NCBI GenBank assembly: GCA_964428175.1
Contig: CAYRXM010000002.1
Span: 1 to 64,000 of the forward strand
Direction of reading: 5' to 3'
From: CAYRXM01 sp964428175
GTDB lineage: Bacteria > Chloroflexota > Anaerolineae > JAFGEY01
Length of the DNA stretch: 64,000 bases
Shown here: positions 39,922 through 48,995 of the stretch, piece by piece
How the letters are laid out: every line of letters begins with the position of its first letter
How positions within the stretch are numbered: position 1 is the first letter of the stretch
The notes under the pieces: generated by a model
Databases searched by the model: none
The model's input: the letters and a program-made list of their open reading frames with translations, nothing else
Told to the model about the DNA's origin: nothing
Translations under genes and position numbers: made by a program

Positions 39922-41610
39922 ATGTTGCGCAAAAAGGCATTTTGGATTGGATTGATTGTCCTGGCCTTGCTCGTCGGCGGCGGCTACGCTGCCTATGCGA
40001 ATGGGCTGCTGCCCTGGTTCGAAACACAGCAGGCCGCCGTCGAAACGCCGACCTTGCAAACGGCCAGGGTCTCTGCCGGCAGCCTGTCAATCACCGCCGA
40101 CGGCACCGGTACGCTCGTGCCATCGACCGAACTCAGCCTGGCTTTCGGCAGCAGCGGCACCCTGATGGAACTGCTGGTCAAGGTCGGCGACAAGGTGAAA
40201 AAAGGCGACGTGCTGGGCTGGATCGACGATACCGAAGCACGCAACGCGCTGGTCAGCGCCGAACTGGGCGTGCTCCAGGCGCAGACGGCGTTGGAAAAGG
40301 CCGCCGACACCGCCGCACGCGAACAGGCCGTCGCCCAGGCCGCGCTCAAGGTGGCTCAGGCCGAGGCCAACCTGGCCGCCGCCCGGAGCGACCTGGATGA
40401 CCTGCTCGACTGGACGCCCGACGAACTCCAGGTCGAAATTGCCCAAGTCAACCTGACCGTCGCTCAGGTCAGCTACCAGAACACGGTCACCCGGGTGAAC
40501 ATGCGCGATCAAGAGCTGGCCTCGTCGCGGATCAAGCTGGAACAGGCGATCCGCAACCTGCAAGAGGCCCAGGTCGCCTATGTCAACGCGATGGATTCGG
40601 CGCGCGACTGGGAAAAGAACATCGAGTCGACGCGCACACGGGCGGCCGAAAGCGTCCGAGATGCCCGCGACAACCTCGAAATCACCCAGGCCAGCTATGA
40701 CCTGGCCATGATCGACACCAGTGCGATCGACATCGCAAACGCGCGGGTCAAGGTATTGAATGCGCAACAGACACTGGACGACTTGAAAACCCCGCCCGAT
40801 GAGGAGACGATTGCCGCCGCCCGGATCAAGGTTCAAGAGCTTGAGGTGTCGCTGGCCCAGGCCAGGCTCGATCTGGCCGACGCGCAAGAGACACTGGCCG
40901 ATGCCGACACCACCGAAGCCGAACTGGCCCTGCAGCAGGCCAAACTCAAGCTCGAAGCGGCGCAAAAGACGCTGGACGGCGCGACCCTGATCGCGCCGAT
41001 TGACGGCACGGTCATCTCGATCAATGTCGAGGTCGGCGAAAACGTCAACGGCACGGCAATGACCCTGGCCAACCTGGATCAACCGCTGATCAAGTTTTGG
41101 GTCGAAGAATCCGACCTGAACAGCGTCGCCGTGGGACACCGCGTCAACATCACTTTTGAAGCCTTTCCCGAACTGACCTACAACGGCCAGATCATCAGCG
41201 TCGAACCGGTGCTGGTGACGGTTGGCAACACCAGCGCCGTGCAGGCCTGGGCCAGCATCGATATTTCATCGAACCCGGTCAAGCTGTTGGGCAGCATGAA
41301 CGCCGAAGTCGAGATCGTCGCCGGCGAAGCCGTCAACGCGCTGCTGGTGCCGGTGCAGGCCCTGCGCGAGATCGCCGATGGACAGTATGCGGTCTTTGTG
41401 GTGCTGTCCGACGGAGAACTGGAAATGCGCCTAGTCGAAATTGGCTTGCAAGACTATGTCAATGCCCAAGTGCTTTCCGGCCTGGAGCTAGGCGAAACGG
41501 TCACCCTGGGTGAAAGCGACACATCGTCCTATTCCACCACCATCAACCGCTCCGACGTGCAGCCAGGCTTCCCCGGCGGAGGCGGCGGCATGATGCCGAT
41601 GATGCCGTGA
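39922..41610 (+). CDS. HlyD/MacA-like periplasmic adaptor (membrane fusion) protein
   Basis: The 562-aa protein has one N-terminal membrane anchor (FWIGLIVLALLVGGGYAAYA). The first half of the lipoyl/barrel-sandwich domain follows (LAFGSSGTLMELLVKVGDKV). A long helical hairpin (residues about 105-370, rich in Ala, Leu, Glu and Gln) leads to the second lipoyl half (ATLIAPIDGTVISINVEVGE) and beta-barrel domains. It ends in a Gly/Met tail. It partners with the ABC proteins that follow. The hairpin is longer than in E. coli MacA. The ATG at 39922 has TGGAGG upstream; the start at 39892 would overlap the promoter. Confidence 0.9.
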   Translation: MLRKKAFWIGLIVLALLVGGGYAAYANGLLPWFETQQAAVETPTLQTARVSAGSLSITADGTGTLVPSTELSLAFGSSGTLMELLVKVGDKVKKGDVLGWIDDTEARNALVSAELGVLQAQTALEKAADTAAREQAVAQAALKVAQAEANLAAARSDLDDLLDWTPDELQVEIAQVNLTVAQVSYQNTVTRVNMRDQELASSRIKLEQAIRNLQEAQVAYVNAMDSARDWEKNIESTRTRAAESVRDARDNLEITQASYDLAMIDTSAIDIANARVKVLNAQQTLDDLKTPPDEETIAAARIKVQELEVSLAQARLDLADAQETLADADTTEAELALQQAKLKLEAAQKTLDGATLIAPIDGTVISINVEVGENVNGTAMTLANLDQPLIKFWVEESDLNSVAVGHRVNITFEAFPELTYNGQIISVEPVLVTVGNTSAVQAWASIDISSNPVKLLGSMNAEVEIVAGEAVNALLVPVQALREIADGQYAVFVVLSDGELEMRLVEIGLQDYVNAQVLSGLELGETVTLGESDTSSYSTTINRSDVQPGFPGGGGGMMPMMP

Positions 41611-41617
41611 GGGTAGA

Positions 41618-42352
<735 letters not shown>

Positions 42353-42389
42353 CGAATTGCAATTTGCAATTTGAAATGGGAGCCAATCA

Positions 42390-43610
42390 ATGAGCTTTTT
42401 ACAAACCCTCAAGATCGCCTGGGAAGGCCTGACGCTCAACAAAGTGCGCTCGTTCTTGACCACCCTGGGCGTGATCATTGGCGTCGCCGCCGTGATCGCC
42501 ATGCTCGCCGTCAGCGCGGGAGCCGAGGCCGAGGTGGCCGACCAGATCAATGCCCTGGGGGCCAACCTGATCATGATCATGCCCTCGTTCAGCCGGGGTG
42601 GATTCGGCCCCGGCAGCCAGACGGCCAGCCTGCGCTACAACGATCTGGTCACCATCGAGAACAATGTCACCAACATCAGCGGCGTCTCGGCAGAACAAAA
42701 CACCACCCAGGACCTCAAGGTAGACAAGACGACACTGACCAGTGTTTCGGTGGTGGGCACCACTTCCGGCTTTATCGCCGTCCACGATTACCGAGTGGCC
42801 GATGGACGTTTCATCACCGGCAACGACTGCGGCCTGGTCAACAAGGTGGTCGTGCTGGGCTATGACGTGGCCCAGGAGCTTTTTGGCAGCGCCAACCCCA
42901 TTGGCCAGGCCGTCAAAGTCGGCACAACCAAGCTGATCGTGGTCGGCGTGATGGCCGAAAAGGGCGTGGTCGGCAACACCGACTATGACGGGCGGGTGTA
43001 CGTGCCGATCACCCTGGTATTCAAAAGGTACACCAGCGGCCGTTTCAACCGCGATACGCTGAACACCGTCTATGTCTCGGCAAAGAACAAAAACGTCATG
43101 AACGATGTGATGGCCCAGTTGAACACACTGATCATGCAGATTTTGGGCACCACCTCCGACGCACCCAGCTTTACGTTGACGACCCAGGACAGCATCATCA
43201 GCATGCGCACGTCCACCACGGCCACCTTTCGCAGCCTGCTGGCCTGGGTGGCCGGCATCTCGCTGGTCGTCGGCGGGATCGGCATCATGAACATCATGCT
43301 GGTCAGCGTAACCGAACGCACCAAAGAGATCGGCCTGCGCCAGGCCATGGGCGCGCGCCCACGCGACGTGCGCCTCCAGTTCTTGCTGGAGGCGCTGGCG
43401 CTGAGCCTGTTGGGCGGGCTGCTCGGCGTCGTTTTTGGCGTGGGCGGCTCGTGGCTCTTTAACGAATTCGGCAGCATGCGCACGGAAATCGTGTGGGAGT
43501 CGATCCCGCTGGCCTTTGGCGCGGCAGCGGCGGTGGGCATCTTTTTCGGCTACTATCCGGCGACCAAGGCCGCACAGCTCGATCCCATCGTCGCTCTGCG
43601 GCATGAATGA
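42390..43610 (+). CDS. ABC transporter permease, MacB/FtsX type
   Basis: The 406-aa protein has one N-terminal membrane helix (SFLTTLGVIIGVAAVIAML), a MacB_PCD extracytoplasmic domain (residues about 45-270) and a C-terminal FtsX domain with three helices (ISLVVGGIGIMNIMLVSVTERTKEIGLRQAMGARPRDV, key residues EIGLRQAMGA). Such permeases drive export or extraction of peptides, antibiotics or lipoproteins. No TolC-like outer-membrane gene is nearby, which fits a single-membrane cell. Confidence 0.94.
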   Translation: MSFLQTLKIAWEGLTLNKVRSFLTTLGVIIGVAAVIAMLAVSAGAEAEVADQINALGANLIMIMPSFSRGGFGPGSQTASLRYNDLVTIENNVTNISGVSAEQNTTQDLKVDKTTLTSVSVVGTTSGFIAVHDYRVADGRFITGNDCGLVNKVVVLGYDVAQELFGSANPIGQAVKVGTTKLIVVGVMAEKGVVGNTDYDGRVYVPITLVFKRYTSGRFNRDTLNTVYVSAKNKNVMNDVMAQLNTLIMQILGTTSDAPSFTLTTQDSIISMRTSTTATFRSLLAWVAGISLVVGGIGIMNIMLVSVTERTKEIGLRQAMGARPRDVRLQFLLEALALSLLGGLLGVVFGVGGSWLFNEFGSMRTEIVWESIPLAFGAAAAVGIFFGYYPATKAAQLDPIVALRHE

Positions 43611-43641
43611 TCATCTGGCAGAGATAGAGAGGGAATCGTCA

Positions 43642-43809
43642 GTGAAATGGAAACACATTTTGTTTGTGGCGACGGCTGTCGCTCTGACCTGGATCGTCGT
43701 CCGGCTTTCAGATCGAACACAACGGCGCGGCATCGAAACCAAGCTGCACAAGGCCGAAGACGAGATCAATACCCTGGCTTGTATGCTCAACCAGTTCCGG
43801 TATCAATAA
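43642..43809 (+). CDS. Small single-pass membrane protein
   Basis: The 55-aa product has one membrane helix (ILFVATAVALTWIVVRL) and a short helical tail (TKLHKAEDEINTLACML). GTG at 43642 follows AGAGAGGGA. An in-frame ATG at 43603, overlapping the permease gene, would give 68 aa but has no ribosome site. Its place in the exporter operon suggests an accessory role; there is no family evidence. Confidence 0.55.
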   Translation: MKWKHILFVATAVALTWIVVRLSDRTQRRGIETKLHKAEDEINTLACMLNQFRYQ

Positions 43810-43828
43810 CACACACCTGGGGTAAAAA

Positions 43829-44518
43829 ATGAAAATAAAACGAGTTCTTTTACTATCATTGATCGTCATCCTTGCCCTGGCCGGGTGCAAAAAAGCCGAA
43901 TCGACGCCGGCGGCCGGTGTCACAAACGAAACCCCCTCCACCGAGGGGACACCCGGCATGGACAAAATGGAAACGCTGATCCTGGGCACACTCAAACTTG
44001 AAGGCAGCCCGGATGCGCTAACGCCCGAACAAGCCCGATCGCTGCTGCCACTGTGGCAGTTGATTCAGGGCGGCTCGCTCAAAAGCGATGCGGAAACGCA
44101 GGCCGTGCTCAAGCAAATCGAAGGGAAAATGACCGCCGCCCAGTTATCCGCCATCGAGTCGCAGCCGCTGAACGCCAACGATATGCGCGCGTGGATGGAA
44201 GAACAGGGTATGACCTGGCCCCAAGACGGCACGCCGGGCGGCGCACCCGGTGGGCAAAACGGCCCGGGGATGTTTCAAGACCTGTCCGAAGAGGAGCGCA
44301 CCCGGATGCGCGAAGAATTTCAGGACTTGAACCCCGAAGCGCGCGCGACGCGAATGGCCGGGATAGGCGCTCAACAGCCCGGCGGCGAGCAGGGGCAGAA
44401 CCGGAACCCCAATGCAATGGGCGCCGATCGAGCGCAAGGCGACGGCGGACGTTTGGGAAGCAGCAATTTCCTGATCCAACCGCTGATCGCCCTATTGACC
44501 GAGCGCGCCGCTCAATAA
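43829..44518 (+). CDS. Lipoprotein, paralogue of the protein at 44669
   Basis: The 229-aa protein has a signal peptide with lipobox LALAGC (Cys near residue 20). A helical domain follows (LILGTLKLEGSPDALTPEQARSLLPLW to AAQLSAIESQPLNANDM, residues about 48-115), then a Gly/Pro/Asn-rich tail. The helical domain aligns by eye with residues about 58-125 of the next lipoprotein (key shared residues LGT-KLE, LWxxxQ, LKQIE or FKQIE, AQLxAI). It is probably surface-anchored and connected with the exporter. GGGGT precedes the ATG. Confidence 0.8.
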   Translation: MKIKRVLLLSLIVILALAGCKKAESTPAAGVTNETPSTEGTPGMDKMETLILGTLKLEGSPDALTPEQARSLLPLWQLIQGGSLKSDAETQAVLKQIEGKMTAAQLSAIESQPLNANDMRAWMEEQGMTWPQDGTPGGAPGGQNGPGMFQDLSEEERTRMREEFQDLNPEARATRMAGIGAQQPGGEQGQNRNPNAMGADRAQGDGGRLGSSNFLIQPLIALLTERAAQ

Positions 44519-44544
44519 ATAGACATGATCGGGAATAACCTTGG

Positions 44545-44615
44545 GCAGGATTTACAGGATGAACAAGATGCGCTCCTATCATTTTTATCCTGTAAATCTT
44601 GTCAATCCTGTCTGT
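44545..44615 (+). repeat. ACAGGAT-type inverted repeat
   Basis: ATTTACAGGAT (44550-44560) is the exact reverse complement of ATCCTGTAAAT (44587-44597). Further CAGGAT/ATCCTG units lie on both sides. A T run at 44614-44619 follows, so it could also help end transcription of the first lipoprotein gene. Confidence 0.65.
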
Positions 44616-44668
44616 TTTTTGAGTCAAGCTTTATTTCCAATAAACTCTAATGATTCCGAGGAATGACA

Positions 44669-46330
44669 ATGAAACAAACAGGCCGTTTATTTTCTATGCG
44701 GTTTTCCCTCCTCCTCCTTTTTTGGGTTGGGCTTGTGCTGGTCGGCTGCGCTGTGCAGCCGGCCGCACAGCCCACGGTGGAGGGTTCTGGATACAACAGC
44801 GCGCTGGCCGCCGGTTACGACGGCGCACTCGACGTGCCCACACAGCTGGCCCTGGGCACAATCAAACTGGAAGACACCGACCAGGCCGTCGACGCCGGGC
44901 AAGCCGCCTCACTGCTGACCTTGTGGCGGTCGCTGCAAAGCGGTGCGATCACAAATGACGGCGAACGCAACGCCGTGTTCAAACAGATCGAAAAGACTAT
45001 GACCGACGCGCAACTCGCGGCGATCCGCTCCATGCAGTTGACCCAGGCCGACCTCACTGCTCTGAATCCGGGCGGAGGAATGTCGCCGCAAGGAGGGACG
45101 ATGCCGCAGGGGGAGACGCGCCCGCAGGGGGAGACGCGCCCGCAGGGGGAGACGCGCCCGCAGGGGGAGACGCGCCCGCAAGGGACAGGCCGTCAGGGAC
45201 AGGGCGGGCAGGGTTTCGACGCCAATGCCATAGCGACCCGCCGCGCACAAATGGAAAATATGTCCGAACAGGAACGGCAGCAGATATTCGCCCAGTTCCA
45301 GGGGAGCAGCGCCGCCGCGAGCGGCAACATGGCTCTAAACCTGGTCATCGCCAGCCTGGTGCGCCTGCTGGCCGAGCGCAGCGGCCAGGCGATGGCCCTG
45401 CCGCCGGGCACGCCCATACCACCCGATGAAACGCCGGCCTCGACAGTCGAGCCGACCCAGACGCCGACGGCAGAATCCACGCCAGAAGTCGCGCCAACCG
45501 CTACGCCGTCGCCAACGGCGACAATCGAGCCGACGACAGAGCCAACAGCCATGCCAACGGCGCTGGTCGAGCCGGCGACAGAGCCAACAACCAAGCCGGT
45601 CAGCGCGGCCCAACCCACCGTCACACCTCCAGGTCCGCCGATTGTCGCAACGGCGATTCCTGCCCTGACTCAGATCGAGGACACCGATCCTGGCCCGCCG
45701 TTCACCATTTTGATCAGCAGCAACACGGCAGAACAGGATCCGCTGGTCGAGGGGAGCAAAATCTACAGGATCACTGGCCTGGTGCGCAATGACGGCACGC
45801 AAACCTACGACGTATCGGCGATCCACGTCACCTTTTTCAACACCGAAGGATTCCGGGGCACGTTTACGCCGGCCGTGCGCGACGGCAAGGTGGTCGGCGG
45901 GGAATGGAACTGGTATGGCGAGATGCAGGCCGATTTCTCGGCCCTGCTCCTGGCTCCGGGCGAGGTGTGGCCGTTCAGCATCGCCATCAGCGCCCAAAAT
46001 ATGGCCTCATTTCTGGTTCACCCCGACGCGGCGGTGGCAACACGCGAGCCGGCGCCGGTTGAGGTGAGCGGCGTTCGAGTTGTCCAGGACAGCATCGGCT
46101 TTATCCGCTTTACCGGCACGGCCACCAACACCGGCGCGGTGAGGGCCAAAAACGTAACCGTCGCCGGCGCACTGCTCAATGCCAGCGGGCAGATCGTCAG
46201 CGTGGGATCGACACTGGTGATACAGGATGGCATCGCGCCGGGCGAATCGGTCAAGTTTGACCTGCGCATTGAAAAGCAGGCCTATGCCACTTGCCAGCTC
46301 TACGCCCAGGCCGAGCGAGACTGGGAATGA
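44669..46330 (+). CDS. Lipoprotein with helical domain, repeat linkers and FxLYD-like C-terminus
   Basis: The 553-aa protein has a signal peptide with lipobox LVLVGC, the helical domain shared with the protein at 43829, four PQGETR hexapeptides (coded by 45107-45178), a second helical piece (MENMSEQERQQIFAQFQG), a Thr/Pro/Glu linker of about 80 residues, and a C-terminal pair of beta domains of the FxLYD type (YRITGLVRNDGTQTYDVSAIHV and FIRFTGTATNTGAVRAKNVTV). CGAGGA precedes the ATG at 44669; the ATG at 44663 is too close to it. It probably acts outside the membrane as a partner or cargo of the exporter. Confidence 0.82.
   Translation: MKQTGRLFSMRFSLLLLFWVGLVLVGCAVQPAAQPTVEGSGYNSALAAGYDGALDVPTQLALGTIKLEDTDQAVDAGQAASLLTLWRSLQSGAITNDGERNAVFKQIEKTMTDAQLAAIRSMQLTQADLTALNPGGGMSPQGGTMPQGETRPQGETRPQGETRPQGETRPQGTGRQGQGGQGFDANAIATRRAQMENMSEQERQQIFAQFQGSSAAASGNMALNLVIASLVRLLAERSGQAMALPPGTPIPPDETPASTVEPTQTPTAESTPEVAPTATPSPTATIEPTTEPTAMPTALVEPATEPTTKPVSAAQPTVTPPGPPIVATAIPALTQIEDTDPGPPFTILISSNTAEQDPLVEGSKIYRITGLVRNDGTQTYDVSAIHVTFFNTEGFRGTFTPAVRDGKVVGGEWNWYGEMQADFSALLLAPGEVWPFSIAISAQNMASFLVHPDAAVATREPAPVEVSGVRVVQDSIGFIRFTGTATNTGAVRAKNVTVAGALLNASGQIVSVGSTLVIQDGIAPGESVKFDLRIEKQAYATCQLYAQAERDWE
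45107..45178 (+). repeat. 18-bp tandem repeat, four copies
   Basis: The unit CAGGGGGAGACGCGCCCG is repeated four times without change. It codes for PQGETR repeats in the lipoprotein and continues at each side in degraded form. Confidence 0.9.
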
Positions 46331-46345
46331 GTTGGGGGTAAAACT

Positions 46346-46399
46346 CTCAGCCAACTCTAAGCCGTTTCTTGGGCTTTTTTCAGGTCGGCGTGTTATGAT
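46346..46399 (+). promoter_or_regulatory. Third promoter with four 11-bp-phased boxes
   Basis: CTCAGC (46346), CTAAGC (46357), CTTGGG (46368) and TTCAGG (46379) start exactly 11 bases apart. TATGAT (46394-46399), preceded by TGT as an extended -10, starts 15 bases after the last box. The geometry is identical to the two promoters at 39759-39881. Confidence 0.82.
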
Positions 46400-46428
46400 A
46401 GCATCAAAATCACTGCTCACCCCTACAC

Positions 46429-46459
46429 CCCTTGCGAAGGTTTAGAACCTTCGCAAGGG
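46429..46459 (+). repeat. 14-bp perfect hairpin in the leader of the gene at 46562
   Basis: CCCTTGCGAAGGTT (46429-46442) and AACCTTCGCAAGGG (46446-46459) enclose TAG. It begins about 23 bases after the expected transcript start and is not followed by a T run. It may be a dispersed palindrome or an RNA-stability element. Confidence 0.75.
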
Positions 46460-46561
46460 CAGGCGAAAAATGCCCAGGAAAGGAGTGCGTATATGTAAGG
46501 TTGACCCAGATGTCACATTGACAGACCGGATTCGAATTGAGAACTGGAGAAAGGAAACTGG

Positions 46562-47332
46562 ATGATCAAAACAAAACAACACAAATGGATCGCAATGGTC
46601 AGTGCGCTGACTCTGGCCCTTTTGATAGGCGGCGTTTCCCTCCTGATCAACACATCCACCGCCAGCGCCGCCGAGATGACAATAGATGACCTTAAAACCA
46701 TCACTCAGGCTTCAACCGGGCCAGGCCTGCTCGGTGATGGCTACCTGGCTCACGGCGGCGGCGGGCGCTGGGGTTTGAAGGGCAGCAGCATCGACTACAA
46801 GCAACTGCTCGCCACTGCGCTGGGCATCAGCGTCGAAAAACTTGAGGCTGCCTACGAGACGGCGCGCACTGCCGCCATCGAGCAGGCCGTCACCGAGGGT
46901 CTGATCACCCGCGAGCAGGCCGACAAGATGCTGGCACAAGACAGCTTGGGTCACAAGGGCTGGTTTTCTCTGGGCTTCCGTCGCGGGCACAAGGGCATCG
47001 CAAATGACACCATTGATGAAAACGCCCTGCTCGCCGGCGCGCTGGGCATCAGTGTCGATGAACTGCAAGCCGCGCGAGAAACGGCCAAGCGGGCCGCCAT
47101 CGCCCAGGCCGTCGCCCAGGGGATCATCACCCAGGAACAGGCCGACAATATGCAAAACGGGCGCGGAACGCAGCCCGATATGCCAATGAAACCCGACCGC
47201 CGCGATAAATTCCCCGGTCGCGGCGAATCGGGTGACAAACGGCCCGCTTGCCCCGGCACAGATGAGGACAACAAATCGGGGACACATTTTCGCCGCTCCG
47301 GGCGTGTCGTTCAAGGAGAGAACGACCTCTAA
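46562..47332 (+). CDS. Secreted protein with duplicated DUF2680-like helical repeat
   Basis: The 256-aa protein has a signal peptide (MVSALTLALLIGGVSLL then TASAAE) and two copies of a helical repeat: LLATALGISVEKLEAAYETA to ITREQADKMLAQ (residues about 80-125) and LLAGALGISVDELQAARETA to ITQEQADNMQNG (residues about 158-200). This is the ALGIS...EGxITxEQAD pattern of DUF2680-type exported proteins. The tail is basic and Gly/Pro-rich. AGAAAGGAAA precedes the ATG. Its promoter carries the same boxes as the exporter operon, so it is likely co-regulated with it. Confidence 0.82.
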   Translation: MIKTKQHKWIAMVSALTLALLIGGVSLLINTSTASAAEMTIDDLKTITQASTGPGLLGDGYLAHGGGGRWGLKGSSIDYKQLLATALGISVEKLEAAYETARTAAIEQAVTEGLITREQADKMLAQDSLGHKGWFSLGFRRGHKGIANDTIDENALLAGALGISVDELQAARETAKRAAIAQAVAQGIITQEQADNMQNGRGTQPDMPMKPDRRDKFPGRGESGDKRPACPGTDEDNKSGTHFRRSGRVVQGENDL

Positions 47333-47392
47333 TTCGCAACCCATAAATAACCCATCAGTCCAAGCGGACTGACGGGCCAGACCTTCCCTCTT

Positions 47393-47434
47393 GGCGATCT
47401 CGTGCGGGCACCTGCCGCCGAGATCGCCTCTTTT
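47393..47434 (+). terminator. Terminator after the secreted repeat protein
   Basis: GGCGATCTCG (47393-47402) is an exact inverted match to CGAGATCGCC (47419-47428), followed by TCTTTT. It overlaps the end of the convergent gene at 47433. Confidence 0.75.
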
Positions 47435-48824
47435 ACTCAACCCCATCCACAATCCACGTCGTGCCGGTACAGTCGCCGGGCAGTTCGTCGAGCAGCTGCC
47501 GGTAAATCGGCGATTCCATCGTCTGCGGAATCGCCCGCACGCACAGCCGCACCTCATCGCCCAGTTGCACCGCCGCCTGTCCCGCCCCATCCAGGATGGT
47601 CGCCGTGTCGCCCTCGACGTGCAGCGACCAGTCCGCAGGCCAGAGAAGCATAACACTGCCTGGCCCCCACTCGGTCTGCAAATGGATGCAGCGACGATAG
47701 TCATAGGCGACGAGCTTGCCGGCGATGGATTGGGCCTCCGTTACCTGCTCGTCGAGCGCCGGTTTGACGTGCAGAAACAAAAGCGTGCGTGTGGTGGTCG
47801 AGATCACATCCAATGAAAAGAGGCTGGAATCGTGTCGCAGGCTGGGGCGCACCTCGTGGCCGACCACAAAATATGCGCCCCGGCAGGCGGTCGGGATTTG
47901 TTGCAGCACCCATTCGTCGGTCACTGCGACCTGGCCGCCGCTCATGCTCACCTCTTCGCCCACGCGCGCAGCCACCTGTCCCTCCCCGTCGATCACCAGC
48001 ACCTGCTCCCCCTCGACGCGCAGGGTGTACTCGGGCGGCCAGATGGGCAGCAAGGATTCGCCTCCATACAGCGGCGCTACACGCAGGCAGCCGCCGTCCG
48101 CATCCAAAACCAGCGTGCCGACCAGTTCGGCCAGCATGCTCGTCCGCATCCCCTCGACCGGTTTCTGGCGCGGAAAGGCGATGCCGGGCACGGGCGGGGT
48201 GAGCAGCAAATCCTTGTCCCGGGCCGTCGAGCCGCCCTCAACCACGACCAGTTCGACACCCGCCGGAAGCTGCGCGCCCACGCGGCTCAACTCGCCCTCG
48301 AACCAGGCCCGCTCGGAAACCGGCACCTCGACCCGGTTGTTTTTCACGTCGAGCAAGACGTTCACGCCAAAATCCAGTTTTTCGAGTTCGCGCAGCGCCT
48401 GCGCCTGGATGGATTGCAGCTCGGCCAGCGTATAGCGCACCTGGCGCACCTCGACCAGGTGCGCAAAGGATTTGCCTTCGAGATAGGAGCGGAGCGTCTT
48501 TTCACCGTCGCGGGTAAAACAAACGACGATGCGATAGGCCGGTTCGTGTTCGATCCACAGCCCGCCAAAGGTATCCGCCTCGTTCGTCTCCAATGCGCTG
48601 CCCAATTCGCCGATTCCATCTTGATACTGCATGCGCTGCAGCGCTTCTTCCTCACTGACGCCAAACAGCCGTGCGTATTCCTGCGCGTCGCGGCGCAGCG
48701 CCTCGCCCGGTGTCGGCGATGCACCGGACTGCGGTGCGGGCCGGGGACCGCCGCAAGCCACGAGCAAGGCCGCCAGGAAGCACAGCCAGCCCAAATGTGT
48801 GTACAACCGCCTCTCGTAACCCAT
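47433..48824 (-). CDS. Lipoprotein of unknown function
   Basis: The 463-aa protein has a signal peptide with lipobox LLVACG (Cys near residue 24) and a short Pro/Ser linker. A region (ARLFGVSEEEALQRMQYQDGIGEL) is followed by strands typical of a small alpha/beta domain (YRIVVCFTRDGEKTL). No enzyme motif is seen. The ATG at 48824 has AGGAG 9 bases upstream; an ATG 42 bases before it would weaken the signal peptide. The 3' end is 100 bases from the convergent gene at 46562. Confidence 0.75.
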   Translation of the reverse strand: MGYERRLYTHLGWLCFLAALLVACGGPRPAPQSGASPTPGEALRRDAQEYARLFGVSEEEALQRMQYQDGIGELGSALETNEADTFGGLWIEHEPAYRIVVCFTRDGEKTLRSYLEGKSFAHLVEVRQVRYTLAELQSIQAQALRELEKLDFGVNVLLDVKNNRVEVPVSERAWFEGELSRVGAQLPAGVELVVVEGGSTARDKDLLLTPPVPGIAFPRQKPVEGMRTSMLAELVGTLVLDADGGCLRVAPLYGGESLLPIWPPEYTLRVEGEQVLVIDGEGQVAARVGEEVSMSGGQVAVTDEWVLQQIPTACRGAYFVVGHEVRPSLRHDSSLFSLDVISTTTRTLLFLHVKPALDEQVTEAQSIAGKLVAYDYRRCIHLQTEWGPGSVMLLWPADWSLHVEGDTATILDGAGQAAVQLGDEVRLCVRAIPQTMESPIYRQLLDELPGDCTGTTWIVDGVE

Positions 48825-48927
48825 GATCGCTTTCTCCTCTCTGGATACAGATTTGATTCGTCTCAACCTTTATCCCATTACATGCCAGTCAAATGAAAAA
48901 TGTTCGCCGGTCCGTACCCAAAAACAT

Positions 48928-48956
48928 TTGACAACACCCGCCAGTCATAGTAGAAT
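48928..48956 (+). promoter_or_regulatory. Sigma-70 promoter of the zinc-regulator gene
   Basis: TTGACA (48928-48933) and TAGAAT (48951-48956) are separated by exactly 17 bases. Confidence 0.8.
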
Positions 48957-48969
48957 ATACCCAATCTTT

Positions 48970-48986
48970 TTGAAAAAAATTTTCAA
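48970..48986 (+). promoter_or_regulatory. Palindromic operator candidate for the Fur-family regulator
   Basis: TTGAAAA and TTTTCAA flank AAA, a 7-3-7 palindrome just downstream of the -10 box and 10 bases before the start codon. Binding here would block transcription of the regulator and zinc-uptake genes. Confidence 0.55.
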
Positions 48987-48995
48987 TTGGTAGCT

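Noticed and set aside
45107..45178. Possible CRISPR-like array
   Set aside because: The repeats are contiguous 18-mers without spacers and code in frame for PQGETR, so this is a coding tandem repeat.
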